A stretch of DNA of 64,000 nucleotides from Eleusine coracana subsp. coracana (GCA_032690845.1 CM064427.1:8009501-8073500), one strand, 5' to 3'. Positions 13,028 to 25,474 are shown, counted from the first letter of the stretch. The notes: a model not told the origin generated them from the letters alone. Numbers and translations: made by a program.

Positions 13028-13763
13028 GATCATAGCATTGACACTGCCGGTAAGGCAGTCTCTGGAGACCCTAACCGGCATTGCCGATCAAGCAGACCGG
13101 CACTGCTGATCATAGTCAGCCAGAGAACCTGAGGAAAAACAGTCTCTGTGGAGAGGGGAGGCACTGCCGATCAGGAGATCGGCACTGCCGATGAGCTACA
13201 GCCAGAAAGCCAGAGAGAACAGCCTTCTCTGGAAGAAGAGACCGGAACTACCAATGGGGCCATCAGCACTGCTGATGCTGCCAAGATAGAAGCCAGAGAG
13301 GAGTCTGGACATCATAGCGCTTCTCGGAGAGAGGATCGGCACTGCCGATGAAGGCAAAAACAGAGGGTGACAGAAGTGGTATTTGTGGAAAATTTGAGTA
13401 TTTGACTGTATCACACTTGTGAATTATACCACTCTTGATAGTACGGTTTACATATACTCAAGATTAGAAATAAAACTCCATGATCTTCGTTCTTGAGTAA
13501 ATTTTGGACCTTCGTTTTGAGACGAATGACCATCTTCTTTTTCCTTTTTTGTTTCAATGCATTTCATTTATCAATTTGAGATAGTCATCTACACACATGC
13601 TCAATAAAAACATTAATCTATTTTTAATTGTATTAACATCAATCACCAAACCAAAATTAGGAGCCTAGATGCACTTTCACTACCCCTTTGGCCCAATCGA
13701 GTCATATACAAATGCAGCTAACCCTAACTCGATCCTCACCTCTCTCTCAATCTCACAACCACC

Positions 13764-13765
<2 letters not shown>

Positions 13766-13826
<61 letters not shown>
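13766..13826. repeat. (CT)n microsatellite
   Basis: An uninterrupted run of about 30 CT units. Confidence 0.95.
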
Positions 13827-13829
<3 letters not shown>

Positions 13830-14520
13830 GCGTAGCGACTTCCCCCGGTGGCGCTGCCTCCCCCGGCCGCTCGTAGTCCCCGGCGGTGCGGCTCACCCGG
13901 CCGCGTGCATGGCCCCCGGCGGCGCTGCCTTCCCCGGCCGCTCGTGGCCCTCAGCGGCGCTGCCTCTCCTGGCCGCTCGTAGCCCCCGGCGGCGTGGCTC
14001 ACCAGGTCGTGCGCGTGGCTCCCGCCGGTGCTGCCTTCCCCGGCGGCAGGTAGCCTCCTCCGGCCGCGCGTGTGCCCCCGGCAGCGCTGCCTCCCCCGCC
14101 GGCATGCGGCCTCCTCCGGCCGCTCGTAACCCCCCGGCAACGCGCCTCGCCCGGCCGTGCACGTGGCCCCCGATGGCGCTGCCCCCCCCCCCCCCCCCCC
14201 CCCGACGGCAGGCAGCCTCCTCCAGTCGCGCGCGTGCCCCCGATGGCGCTGTCTCCCCCTGCAGGCAGCCTCCTCTGGTGCGTGGACCCCTGACGACGTG
14301 ACTCACCCGGTCGCGTGCCTCCCCTGCGGCGGGTCCGAATCTGCGGCAACTCTTCGATGCCTCCTCCCGCGGCGGACCCGGATCTACGACGACGCGTTGA
14401 TGCCTCCTCCTCCTGCGGTTGGATCTGCTGCTCCTTTGATGGGCGTCGGCGCCTCCTTCCCCGACGCCGATACGGGCAGGTCTTGGCTAGATCTGGCCAT
14501 GGCGCGGGGGGCCTAGCGGA
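13830..14520. other. GC-rich low-complexity block with degenerate repeats and a 22-C run
   Basis: About 690 bp of very GC-rich sequence built from degenerate copies of a CCCCGGCGGCGCTGCC / CCGGCCGCTCGT theme, with a homopolymer of 22 C at 14182-14203. All frames are long and open because stop codons are rare at this composition, so no protein is called. It lies next to a CACTA terminus and may be its sub-terminal or captured DNA (inference). Confidence 0.6.
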
Positions 14521-14539
14521 TGGGCCGGGGCGTGTTTTT

Positions 14540-14743
14540 TTTTATTTTTTTATGGAAATTCGTAACAACGGATGACATTATCACCCGCCGTTACAATACG
14601 ATTTTCTCCGGCAGTTTGTTTCTCCCTCGGATGATCCACCGCAAAAAAAGGTTATCTTTAACTGCGGTTTTGTAGCGGCGGGCTCGTTGGCCTGCGCTAC
14701 ACTACCATTTAGCCCACCGCTATATGCCATATCTGTTGTAGTG
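14540..14743 (-). mobile_element. CACTA-type DNA transposon terminus
   Basis: Read on the minus strand from 14743 the sequence begins CACTACAACAGATATGGC. It is followed by sub-terminal repeats with CCGCCG/GCGGCGGG themes, the usual form of an En/Spm (CACTA) end. The matching other terminus was not found; CACTA at 13678 is not followed by the same inverted repeat. Confidence 0.6.
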
Positions 14744-14962
14744 ATTTGAATGAACAATCCTTGCCACAGGGACATAAAGGGTTGTGTTTAAGATAAAATG
14801 TGAATTCAAGTAATAGCCGAAAAATCATAAAGGCATCATATATAATACTAGTACGTAACTTTTTTCAGGGAAAATGAGAAGAATCCGTTTAACCACAATT
14901 GCGTTACTACTTTTTCTCTTGGCCCACTCTTCAGCTACAACTGCTATGCAATATTTTTGTTA

Positions 14963-15158
14963 GAGCTTCTCCAATGGTAGAGTTAGTTAAGAGATAACAG
15001 CTAACTCTTATAGAGAATTATAGAGAAGTGGGGTCCATGTTTAATTCTCTTATTTTTTTTAGAGGCTGCCTCTTAAAGAAAAATTAGCTATTTTTTCTTT
15101 TTTTTTCTTAATTATACAATTTTAAGAAGCAGCTAAGAAGCAAATATTAGAGATGCTC
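14963..15158. mobile_element. MITE, Tourist-like (TTA target duplication)
   Basis: Imperfect terminal inverted repeats GAGCTTCTCCAAT and (reverse complement of the right end) GAGCATCTCTAAT bound 196 bp. Both sides are flanked by TTA (14960-14962 and 15159-15161). It has no coding capacity. Confidence 0.75.
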
Positions 15159-15161
15159 TTA

Positions 15162-16311
15162 GAACTGGGTGACCTGGAGCATTTTGCACGGGACTACAGC
15201 TTTGGTCAGTGTGCAGTGTCCGTTTGCTAGCCCGGCTCCGCAGCGGAGTGAATGAACCCATGCCAAAAGCGTAGCATCCAGCTGTCCAAGCCTGACGTTT
15301 CTCCTTGTTTTTACGAAGGAAAACAAAAACAGATTGATGTTGTGGAATCTAATCCGGCCGTTCTTTCTTCATTCACACATTACCTGTTCTCCACTTCCGA
15401 TCGGCGGGGCCCACGGGGGTCGTGCCCACACATCGACATCGGCCATCACCCGTGCGCGAGCACTGCTTTGGTCGAAGAAGAAGGCGATGAATAACGAGTA
15501 CACGAGTACACACGACGGTGGTAGTAATTCACACGCGTGGCGTGAACCGACTGGATGGTGGCACCTGGAACACTTCGATCAGTCCCTTTTTTTTTTTATC
15601 GATTTCGTGTTCCAAGTGCGATTCCCATGAAATCTCAGCCAAGCGAAGTCGCTTTTCTAGTTTTTTTTTCATCTCTTTTCGTTCTTCGGCGAATCAGATG
15701 CAATTCTTTTTCCGGCACCGTATCGCCTCACCAACCGGTTCCCACTTCCGACGAATACAAGACTCCATTAATGGCTAATCTCAGATTTCCTAATCGCCCT
15801 AGGCCGTACACACCCGCACACACACGGCGCAACGCCACCGACGCCACGGCGGAACCCCCCCCTGCTCATGGTCCATGGCGCGCAGGCTGCAGGCAGGAGC
15901 AGGAGCCTGTCGCTGCCTGGTGGGGCCCGCAACGTGAGCTGTAGTAGCGGCGAGCTGGAGCTGCCCTGCTGGTGGCGTTCCTGGCCTATGTGGTGGGTGT
16001 CGAACAGCGCCATTGGATTCCGTGGCTAGATCACGTTTTAAGATCCACGCCTTTTTCGCCTGACATCAACAGTTTGTTTTCACTGCGGCAACTGCAAAAG
16101 TTGCTGGCGCCGGATTGGCGTGCACCACACATGCCACACGCAGCAGCATCAAATTGACGAAAACTCATTTGAACTAGTAATTACGTGTCAACAATAACTT
16201 TGTTTTTGCGAGGGATAGAACACCACATCACTGCACGATAACAGTACACTTCTGTATATAAATAGTACTGTATATTGTAGGCCAGGAGCTTCAACTTGCC
16301 GAATATGTATA
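15162..16311. other. Intergenic, no gene called
   Basis: Mixed-composition DNA with short chance ORFs on both strands. No recognisable protein, RNA gene or transposon end was seen. Confidence 0.5.
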
Positions 16312-16313
16312 TA

Positions 16314-16540
16314 CTTCCTCCGTTTATAATTAGATATTGTTTTAGAGTTGAGCACGGAAAATAAGGAGAAGTAAAAAATAAATGCATTAGAAACGAGAAG
16401 AAGAGAGATATAGATGAAGATATAGAAAAAAAAGAATACTGTATTAAAAAAAGAGAAAGATATATTAAAAAGTAAAAATGATATGTAATTAGAAAAAAGT
16501 TAAAAATTTTAAAATAACATATAAATATGAACGGAGGGAG
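16314..16540. mobile_element. Stowaway-like MITE
   Basis: The left end CTTCCTCCGTTTATA and right end ACGGAGGGAG form the Stowaway-type inverted repeat. TA dinucleotides flank it (16312-16313 and 16541-16542). The 227-bp interior is AT-rich and non-coding. Confidence 0.85.
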
Positions 16541-17094
16541 TAAATAGTACTATACATCTCTATGATACTAGTTGCTGGTGCCCGTGGAGTCTGTTAACTA
16601 TCACTACCTGCATAAGTATCAAAGAAAAAGAAAACTACTACTACCTGCATCTATGTGTGTGTAAGTAGTAGATTAGTGGGATCTTGTCACCGGCTGACAA
16701 TTGTCCCTAATATAAGATTTCCAATGATGTCTCCAACCACCCCTGCTCTAACCACCGATGATGAAAGTGTTAGTCTAACCACCGCCATACAGTTTTAACT
16801 GGCAGATTTTGACGGATTTTCACCGCGGCGTCATCGCTCACGCTTAGGGCAAAAAGGCAACAACTTACCCATTAAAGAACGGCAAATGTATGCCATGTGT
16901 GGATCATCAAAACATTTCACCACACACATGACATATATGAAACTAGCAAAGTGGAAAACAAGACAGCTAATAACATAGGCCGTACCACTGAGCTTACCCG
17001 TTTGCAAGTAATTCAGTTACCACAATTCACAAAGTGTTATGTCAGAAAAGAGCCAACATCTTTGCACATACTCTCAACGGTGAATCAATCTAGA

Positions 17095-17830
17095 ATTCCA
17101 CAGATTTTCTTCTTTGATTATTAAATCCTCTAACGACTACAAATTTACTTCTTTGACTATTAATGCTCCAATGGTCATATATATGATTTTGCAAGTGATA
17201 TTAGTGATCATAAAAGAAATTAGTTACAACCGTTCAGAACTGTGAATTTGGCGTTTTTGCATAAAATAAAATGAGTCCTAACGAATTGGTAGTACAAGAA
17301 TGGATATAAAATTTTATTTATTTCTTTAATCTTTTTTTAAAGTCAATAATTTTATGAAAATACAATTATGACTAATCAATAATTTTCTAGACTATGATAA
17401 ATTATACAAACTAATAATAGAACTTTATCATAGCCTACCTTAGAGATATAAAGCTTCAAGACATACACAATATACATATTTGACGTATAAAACAACTAAT
17501 AGTTAGTAGTAAATAACTATATACTTAAGTAGCAATATAAATTTGAGACAAGAGTTTCTTCTTTAATTATCAACGCTTCAATGGTTATATATATGCCATT
17601 ATTTTTCTGGTTGTCAATAGTCTAACCGCTATAAACAGGACAATTTTCTTCTTTGACTATCAATACTTTAATGGCTACAAATACGCCAATTTTCTTCTTT
17701 GATTATTAATGCTCTAATAATGACATGCTAATTTATTTTTCTTTGATTTTTGATGCTCCAACGGCTATAGATGCATCCATTTTCTTTTTGCATTATCAAA
17801 TCACCAACTACAGATACTTCCATATCTCTA
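17095..17830 (+). repeat. Diverged tandem/dispersed repeats, unit about 45-50 bp
   Basis: At least eight related units share the theme TTTTCTTCTTTGACTATCAA followed by TGCTCCAATGGCTATA. They begin near 17103, 17146, 17557, 17608, 17642, 17688, 17735 and 17780. The copies are diverged by many substitutions, so the array is old. Confidence 0.65.
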
Positions 17831-18609
17831 AAGCCATAAGAGGCGTGGACTGTAAAACGATGGCTATAGATATGTCTCTATCTGTAAAGTCACTATAGGC
17901 GTGGACCCTAAGAGTTCGACAATCTTACTTAACGTATGTTTCAACCACCGAAGAAGATAAACTAAGTATATGACATAAAACAAACAAGTCGTTATTGAAA
18001 GAGTACAAATAACGAACAATGAGAAAGTCGTCGTTGACCATGCAACTTTGATTGGATATCTCAATTAAACGAATATATACAAATCCACAAATAAATCGTT
18101 ATAGCCTAGTAGAGATATAAAGCGTCGGGATATATATCCTAGCACAAGAAGATATCACTTCATTATAAATCTAGTTTAAAAGATGTACTATCAATAATTC
18201 TACAACATTCATGGTTTAAGGTTAGTTATGAGACTGGATATCCTTACAATTCTACCACATGCTAGCAGAATAAACGCGGATGAAGGTAGTACAACGGTAC
18301 AATTGTTCTTGTTCAAAGACATGCGATGCACAGCTACCTGTGGGAGCCAAAAAACGAAAACAAACAGAAGAGTGCAACCCAACCCATGACACGCTAAACT
18401 CAACGCGTTTCCCTAACACACACTCTTTAGCTTATCGCTAAAGCCACGCCACCTCCGCTACCCCACCCAGCAGATCACACAGAGACAGAGCAGAGCAATA
18501 CATACGCGTCGTCCCTCACCGACCACCACTCCCACCACTGCGAGACAGCGCAGCACAGGCTGTGTGCCTCTCTCCCCCAACAATCCAACAAGCGAAGAAG
18601 CCGGCGTCC
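17831..18609 (+). other. Upstream region of the GATL gene
   Basis: AT-rich intergenic DNA changes near 18420 to a C/A-rich, less AT-rich stretch that leads into the coding start at 18610 and probably includes the 5' UTR. No TATA box could be assigned with confidence. Confidence 0.45.
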
Positions 18610-19740
18610 ATGGCTGGCGCCGCGGTGCGGCTGGCGGCGGCGGCGGCGGCTGTGATCTTCCTGGCCGTCGTTTCGGTCGCGGTGGGGGCGGCGGCGGCGC
18701 TGCCGCGGTTCGCGGAGGCGCCGGAGTACCGGAACGGGGAGGGGTGCCCTTCGCCGGCAGCCAGGTCAGCCGAGGGGGTGTGCGACGCGGGGCTGGTCCA
18801 CATCGCTATGACGCTGGACGCGCACTACCTCCGTGGGTCCATGGCGGCGGTGTACTCGCTCCTCAAGCACGCGTCCTGCCCGGAGTCCATCTTCTTCCAC
18901 TTCCTCGCCGCGGAGGGCGGCGGCGGCGGGACGGAGCCGGAGCTGCTCCGCCGCGCGGTGGCCGCCTCGTTCCCGTCCCTCCGCTTCGAGATCTACCCGT
19001 TCCGCGCCGCCGCCGTCGCGGGTCTCATCTCGGCGTCCGTGCGCGCCGCGCTGGAGGCGCCGCTCAACTACGCGCGGAACCACCTCGCGGAGCTCCTCCC
19101 GCGCTGCGTGCCCCGCGCGATCTACCTCGACTCCGACGTGCTCGCCGCCGACGACGTCCGCCGCCTCTGGGAGACGCGCCTCCCCGCCGCCGCCGTCGTC
19201 GCCGCGCCCGAGTACTGCCACGCCAACTTCTCCCGCTACTTCACGCCGGCGTTCTGGGCCGACCCGGACCTCGGCGCGCGGGTCTTCGCCGGCCGCCGCC
19301 GCCCGCCCTGCTACTTCAACACGGGCGTCATGGTCATCGACCTCCGCCGGTGGCGTGCGGGCGGGTACCGCCGCCGCATCGAGCGCTGGATGGAGATCCA
19401 GAAGGAGAAGCGCATCTACGAGCTCGGCTCGCTGCCGCCGTTCCTGCTCGTGTTCGCCGGTGAGGTCGAGGCCGTCGACCACCGATGGAACCAGCACGGC
19501 CTCGGCGGCGACAACGTGCACGGCAGCTGCCGACCGCTGCACGCCGGGCCCGTCAGCCTCATGCACTGGTCGGGGAAGGGCAAGCCGTGGGACCGCCTCG
19601 ACGCCGGCAGGCCGTGCCCGCTTGACCACACATGGAAGTCGTATGACCTCTACATCCCTGGAGGCGATGGGGATGCCGCTTCACCGGCGTCGGGACCGGC
19701 ATTGTCTTCTGCATTGTCGGCGTCGGTGTTCTCATGGTAG
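18610..19740 (+). CDS. Galacturonosyltransferase-like protein (GATL, GT8 family)
   Basis: A single-exon gene of 376 codons. The start at 18610 (MAGAAVRLA...) gives an N-terminal hydrophobic signal or anchor segment at about residues 5-30; an ATG 16 codons earlier would add a polar extension and is less likely. GT8 hallmarks in order are a DAHYLRGSMAA-type nucleotide-sugar-binding start (about residues 70-80), NYARNHLAELLP, the metal-binding DSD at residues 174-176 (YLDSDVLAADD), FNTGVMVIDL, and the C-terminal HWSGKGKPW from residue 319. GATLs are short Golgi type enzymes tied to pectin or xylan synthesis; the exact acceptor sugar cannot be read from sequence. Length and absence of introns fit plant GATLs. 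GC content is extremely high, so other frames also look open. Confidence 0.93.
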   Translation: MAGAAVRLAAAAAAVIFLAVVSVAVGAAAALPRFAEAPEYRNGEGCPSPAARSAEGVCDAGLVHIAMTLDAHYLRGSMAAVYSLLKHASCPESIFFHFLAAEGGGGGTEPELLRRAVAASFPSLRFEIYPFRAAAVAGLISASVRAALEAPLNYARNHLAELLPRCVPRAIYLDSDVLAADDVRRLWETRLPAAAVVAAPEYCHANFSRYFTPAFWADPDLGARVFAGRRRPPCYFNTGVMVIDLRRWRAGGYRRRIERWMEIQKEKRIYELGSLPPFLLVFAGEVEAVDHRWNQHGLGGDNVHGSCRPLHAGPVSLMHWSGKGKPWDRLDAGRPCPLDHTWKSYDLYIPGGDGDAASPASGPALSSALSASVFSW

Positions 19741-22700
19741 ACGGACCCGGTAGTTCCATAGACATAGTAGTTCTTTTGCTGCTTGAGCAGGTCTGGGCGA
19801 TTGCAATGTGCTCCATTGCATTGCAGCTGCTGTTGCCGCCGCTGCTGTGAGCTAAGCTGCCATTCATCGTGGGCTGTACAGGGCGGTGAAGGGAGGGGCG
19901 GTGGCGACTGCAGCTTGGGGAGAAGAGGGATGAGTTGATAGAGGAAAGGGAGCTTGTTCTTTTGGCTAGAATTCAGATTGGTTATTTGGGGGGTTTTGAT
20001 TCTTTTTGGCCGGCCAGTGGTTCCTGGGGTTCCCAGGGTTCCCAATTCTCTCGATTGGTGGTGTACAACGAGGAAAGACTGGGAATTTTGTTCAGTTTTA
20101 TTGATCATTCTTTAATTCATATGCTATGCGTTCCTTACCTTGTTTCCTACAAAATGATGCGATTCGAGCATTCAGATGAACTGAATTGAGTGGGAGTCCG
20201 TATGATGTGAGCTCCCAATGACACTCACCTTTCTGGAACTGATTCAAGAAATGTCTGAAGTTCGATCAAGCCTATCATATGAAGTTGCTAGCGTATCTTG
20301 AAGTCAGACATATTTTTCTTTTCTCCAATTCGAAATATATGTTTGAGAGCGAACTGTTGAAATTGCATCCTCCATTAATACGAACATTTATGGACCTGAA
20401 ACTGATATTTTTGTCTCTGAATGAAATCTTCGTGGACTTTTGTAGCATGCTTGTTTCTACCAGTAATTTGATTGTTCCTGATGGCATAATGTACATTCTG
20501 CCTCCTGTTGGTAACAATTCCCTACTAGTATAGGTAAGAGATCAGTGGTTCGCACGGAAGGCTTGACTGGGGAGTGGGGACTTGCACATTTGAATTTCTA
20601 AATCAGGTGAAAAGGTTGAGCTTGAGATGTTGCACTGCAGTCGAATTTCTATCTTTGAGGGTGAGGGTAGTTCTTGGAACATGCCTTTACCTGTGCTACG
20701 ATTCTCTGCATCCATTTCGGCTCTTATCAATTTCGGATCTGAAATGAATACTCCACACAAGAGGCTTGTGACCGGGACCTTCAAAGTCCTCCTGAAAGGA
20801 TTGTGCCAATCAATTCCTGCCTGGCTGTAAACCAGATTCATCGGCATTCAAACATTCAGCAGAGCTCTCAAAATCGTCAGAATGTTTCCAGTGGACATGC
20901 CACAACAATTCGTCAACAAGATGAAGTGAAGACCTAATGATTTACTTACAATTAGAATGTCATAGTTTCGTCTAGCAGCAAAAAAAAGAAGCCTTGGCTA
21001 GTGCCCGCACAAAGAATGTGACCAATTGCATGTCAAAGTTTATTCACTTCATACAAACAAGTCATCACAAGAAAGGCAAGCAACCAACTAATACGAGCCA
21101 TTATAGAATTGAGGCAGCAAAGCAAGTGCACTGCAGCTATTGCGGTGCAACTAATCATCGTCAGTATTCTCTTGGCACTTGCTTCATCCTCGTCCTCTCG
21201 CTTTCACTTTTTTTCCCTTTCTTTTGTCCATACCCACGAACAAGTGTGATGAACTCCTCTCCACCAACCAGGCATCAACCACCAGAATTCAATACCGTAT
21301 CACATGGATAATAACCACCTGCATGATCATGAAAAGTGAAAAACAAATTTCGCCAAAATGTATTGGCAAACACATTCATGGATGATGTAGATCTCTGGCA
21401 CAAGATGTAGAGGGACGGGATCATCTTCAGGTGGAGCACGCCGTTTGCCTGTCACATGATTCATCAGAGGATCCAAAGCTGCTTGCTTCGTGGTGATCCA
21501 TGCCAAGATTTGTGGCGCTATTTACTACGAGCCCGACGTGGCTTTCACCTTTCAGTGGAGCATCCATAACGGCGGCCACCGGAGTGAGGCGGGACCGATG
21601 CGTCGTACACCATGCGGGAGTAATGGCTCGATCTGGTCGGGGTTGGAGAAGGCTTCGAAGGTCGTAATGTCCGGCGAAAAAATTGGGCAGGAAGCTGCTC
21701 GGCCGCTTGCGGAATAGCTGCCGTTTCCACTGGAGCAGCCGTACCGGAACAGGACGGATTCAGTTTCAGGATTTATTCGGGAATGGCCGGAAAGAAGGAC
21801 AGAGCAGCAATTGTTGCCGGAGGAATTATGAACTGGCAGTGGTCGGTTGGAGACACCATCTTTGTGCGGCGATTAGTGGTTGCATGAGTAGGTTTAGTGT
21901 TAAATTAGGCCATGGACGCTCCACGACCTCCATCTGTTTGTTTCAGACTTCAGTTCCAATATTCACTGGCCAGGTCTTTTGTGACTCGAACAAGAATGCT
22001 AACCTTTTGTGGCGCTGGATGCGAAGTGTGAGCTGGCCTGAGCTAGATACGATCCAGTGAAAGGCGGTGCAAGATGACGTGCAAAATGGAGAGGATAACA
22101 CGTCATCGCTCGTCGTCGGTGACTGATTGCCGCTCACAACCATAGAAGTTGGGGAATAAAGGAACCGAGGATAAGATATGTTGTATAAGTGTCGGTGTAT
22201 GGGATTCAGGTCCAGGATCCAAGAAAAAAGGAACTCTCAAAACGTTCTTTGAGACGCAAACACTGAAACATGCCTACAAGCACAACAGTTTTCAGTTCAG
22301 TGTGCACGTGCGGCTTAGCTTACGCCGTGAGATGCTGGCCGCGGTACAGTGCACGCGCCTAACCGGTCTTGCACGGCCAAACGGCGGGCATACATAGCAG
22401 GCTTTTGCATCATTTGCCGTACAACACCAGTAGAGTACGAATGCAACTCTCAACGAGTTGCTATCTAGTATGCACTATGATAGTTTTCTTGAAAAAAAAT
22501 GTTATACAGTAAATTCAATCAGATGTTGCTCTTAGTCTTTACTGAGCAGTGAAGCTAGAACCGTGCTACTGCTCTTCTAGACATGCATGAATCCACTTGT
22601 TTTCTCCCACAAAAAGGATGAAGATTTACATTACACAATTTCTCCCATGTCAGTACAAAAATGTGCAAGGGATTAGGAAGGCGGAAAAGGCAAACATAAA

Positions 22701-22876
22701 CAGAGAAAATACTTTGTCAAAGGCTACTGCGGGCTAGGGCCAAAATATAGAGAAGCGAAGGAGGCTGAATATTCTGAAAATGTACTAACATGCAACTTCA
22801 CTGCTAAGTCAGCTCCAATCGGTCGGGTATATGATTCTTCAGCTACTGATATGGTACAATCAACTATATTTTTTAT
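19741..22876. other. Intergenic between two convergent genes
   Basis: The first part (to about 20190) is probably the 3' UTR of the GATL gene, and the last part (about 22400-22876) the 3' UTR of the minus-strand gene. In between, no recognised protein, RNA gene or complete transposon was found. Confidence 0.5.
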
Positions 22877-25433
22877 TCACCTGCGGTGGTGGTAGTGCCG
22901 GTCATGCCTGTCTCTGGAATGACGTGATGACATGTCCGAGCTCGTGCTGTAGTGGCTTGAGTACTGCCTGCCTGGGTATGAATGCGGGGCCCAAGCACCA
23001 TCATCTGCTGGTGAATTCTCATAACGAGAGGGGCTTCTCCTGTCTGAATGTGACCTTCCGAGACTTGGACTCTGTGGCCCATAGTCATAGGAATGGTATC
23101 TTGATGAATAATGATCAACGCCAGGAGGACCTCTGTCACGGTACTCCCTTGACTCCGATGAGTGGTGTCGGCCTGAGGACTGAGGTGGCGTGCTGCCCCA
23201 TAGCCAGCGGTCACCATTCTCTGGAATGGGAGCATTTATTCCAGGGAATTCCACTGTCATCCTTTTACGAGGTGGAGCTGGTTCACCTTGCTCTGGAAGT
23301 TCCCCCTCCTCAAAATCTAGTTTCACCTCATCATCTCCAAATATGGTGATACCAGAAGGTTTGTCTTCATCTTCGACCACATCTAAAATCGACCACTAGT
23401 GAGTGAAAAGATTTCAAGACAAAATGACCTAAAACTGCTTAAATGCAAATAAACAAATGCACATCCTATTGGAAGTGCTTAAGCATGTCTGCTTTGAACT
23501 TCAAATTGGTGGTGATACCATGCACAGTGTGACATTTGAGTGGGAAAGACACTAGTTTGATTGCAAGTTTCAGCCGAACAGATATAGGAACTTCAAACAG
23601 GCGTGCACATCCAGTATCAAACAAGTAACCAAAATAACAGTGCGACTATTCTATAATTCAACAAGTCAACAAAGCAAACTATAAACATCAGAAACAAAAA
23701 TATTCAAATGTAAGCTGAAATTGTCAGCTTACCCAAGTAACCGGGAGGATAACCCAATTCACGCATTCTATGTAGCCAAGGAGGTGGATCATTTTCCTGC
23801 AGTGTGATATGTAAGAAAAATCAGAAATTTCATGGTATTATTATCTGTTAGTAGAACATGAGCAATCCTTCAATCAACTGAATTAAAAGAGGATAGGACT
23901 AGTACTCTAATATAGCAATTGCCTTACCCCAATCCCCAATAATTCTCTAGTCTCAGGTCCCAGTACTCCTGCTCTCAGGTCATCGAATTTTCCTGGCGTT
24001 TTCTGGTAATACCGATTTTGTACACGGTTAGCATTAGATTGATTCCTTTTCAAATTATGCTGCTTGCGGGCATTGCTAATTGCAACATTGTCACGAGGCT
24101 TTGGGCAATCCTTCAGAGCATGGCTATATGATCCACAATTGAAACAGCGAGAATCATCCTTGTCCGCTCTGCTGTAAGCGAAACAAAATATGTCAAGTTA
24201 TGTGCACATGTGAAGATATGGATATAACATTAACAACAAGAAAAATCATCAAAGCAAACAAATACTAAATGACTGTGTATCTTTAAAAGAAGAATAACAT
24301 AATGAAACGAGAATTATAATCAAAGTGGAGGCCTAAATTGTTGAATCAAAAGCAATACATGATTCTTCCACTTTAAATGGATGTATGAATTAGTCACTGA
24401 TGTATAATACTAGGATGCTAGGAAGTAGGAACTCAAAACTTTCAGACAAATTCATCTAAAAAAACAGATTCCAGCCAGCCAAAATTCATATTAGACTTCA
24501 AGATCTCCAAAATTACAATCTTGACTATTAATTTCTATTGTAATACATATTTATTTCTTCAAAACAGGTGCACTGTAACATTATAGAGCTAAAATAAGTT
24601 ATAGAGGAGACAACACCTTTTTATTCATCCCAACTTCAAAACAGCACTTGATTTTTTGAATTATTGATATAATTGCTCACTGAGAAAAGTTATATGTACA
24701 AAAATACACCAATAGGGCTCAAAGATTCATTATATTTGCATGTTCTAAAGAGAAGCACCAACATAACGATAAGTCAATGCACGCAGAAGGCAGCTTTTTA
24801 CATAGCTCGCTATTTATTAAACTTACATATAAAAATCAGGGAGGTTGAAACATTGTAGTACATGTGCCACGTTGTAGGACAATTTCATGTGAAGTTTATA
24901 ATCAGAACGAGATAATTTGGCAAAATTGCATTTAAAAAATAATGAATGAAAATAGATTAACAGCAAGGCTCTCAGATCTTCAACAAGACCATCACTGTCC
25001 TGAGTGAGGAGGCAGCACCAGCCTGAGCTGAGGGAAGCCAGCTAATCGAGCTGGAGTGCATTTGACACTCCAAGATTTTTCTCTAAGTAACTAACAAAAA
25101 CAGCAAGCCTTTAAGTCCCAAGCAAGTTGAGTAAGGTAAAACATAATTATGACCCATGCAGGTCTTGAACCAGCAACCTTCGTGTTATTAGCACAGCGTT
25201 CTAACCAACTGATCTAATAGGCCTTTCTTTTCTAACAGGTGGATACGACATTATATTGGCATATAAGCAGACAGATTAAGATGCAATCATATTGACACAT
25301 GTGTTAGGAATAATAGATGATTGTATTGATATAGATAATAGACCCAATGGGTTACATATATTGGGAGGAGATGACTCAGATCTAGACTAGGATAAGGACT
25401 CTACAATTAGAGTCCTAATCTACTACTATATCC

Positions 25434-25474
<41 letters not shown>

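Larger units (their letters stand above)
11410..13350 (-). promoter_or_regulatory. Clustered ATCGGCACTGCCGAT dyads (family D U3)
   Basis: Copies of a dyad with 7-bp arms around one central base lie upstream of the minus-strand TATA. Perfect 15-mers occur at 13178-13192 and 13335-13349; degenerate copies lie at 11430-11540 and 13030-13110. The solo LTR at 11541-13027 interrupts the cluster. Confidence 0.6.
10936..13679 (-). mobile_element. Family D LTR (reverse strand), split by two insertions
   Basis: Read on the minus strand, this LTR starts TGAAAGTGCATCTAGG at 13679, is interrupted by the solo LTR at 11541-13027, and continues to 10936, where the family A element interrupts it again. Bases 1-13 are its continuation. 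Its R/U5-like part (CTCCGTTGAG, CCTACGTCTC) is recognisably related to the same part of family A on the opposite strand. A minus-strand TATA (TATAAAAGG) lies at about 11387-11399. The rest of the element is outside the window, so solo and full-length states cannot be told apart. Confidence 0.72.

Noticed and set aside
13678..13690. CACTACC as the left end of the CACTA element
   Set aside because: The following bases do not match the terminal repeat at 14743, and the CACTA letters straddle the end of the family D LTR.
13669..14516. Pro/Ala/Arg-rich ORFs on both strands
   Set aside because: Composition-driven open frames in degenerate GC-rich repeats with a CT run and a C run; no domain and no conserved start.
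15252..16157. Several 60-130 codon ORFs
   Set aside because: They overlap on both strands, have no domain, no splice logic and no homology that I can recognise.
18564..19753. Long open frames overlapping the GATL gene in other frames and on the minus strand
   Set aside because: They are a by-product of very high GC and GC3. Their products are Arg/Pro/Ala-rich without domains, while the GATL frame has all GT8 motifs.
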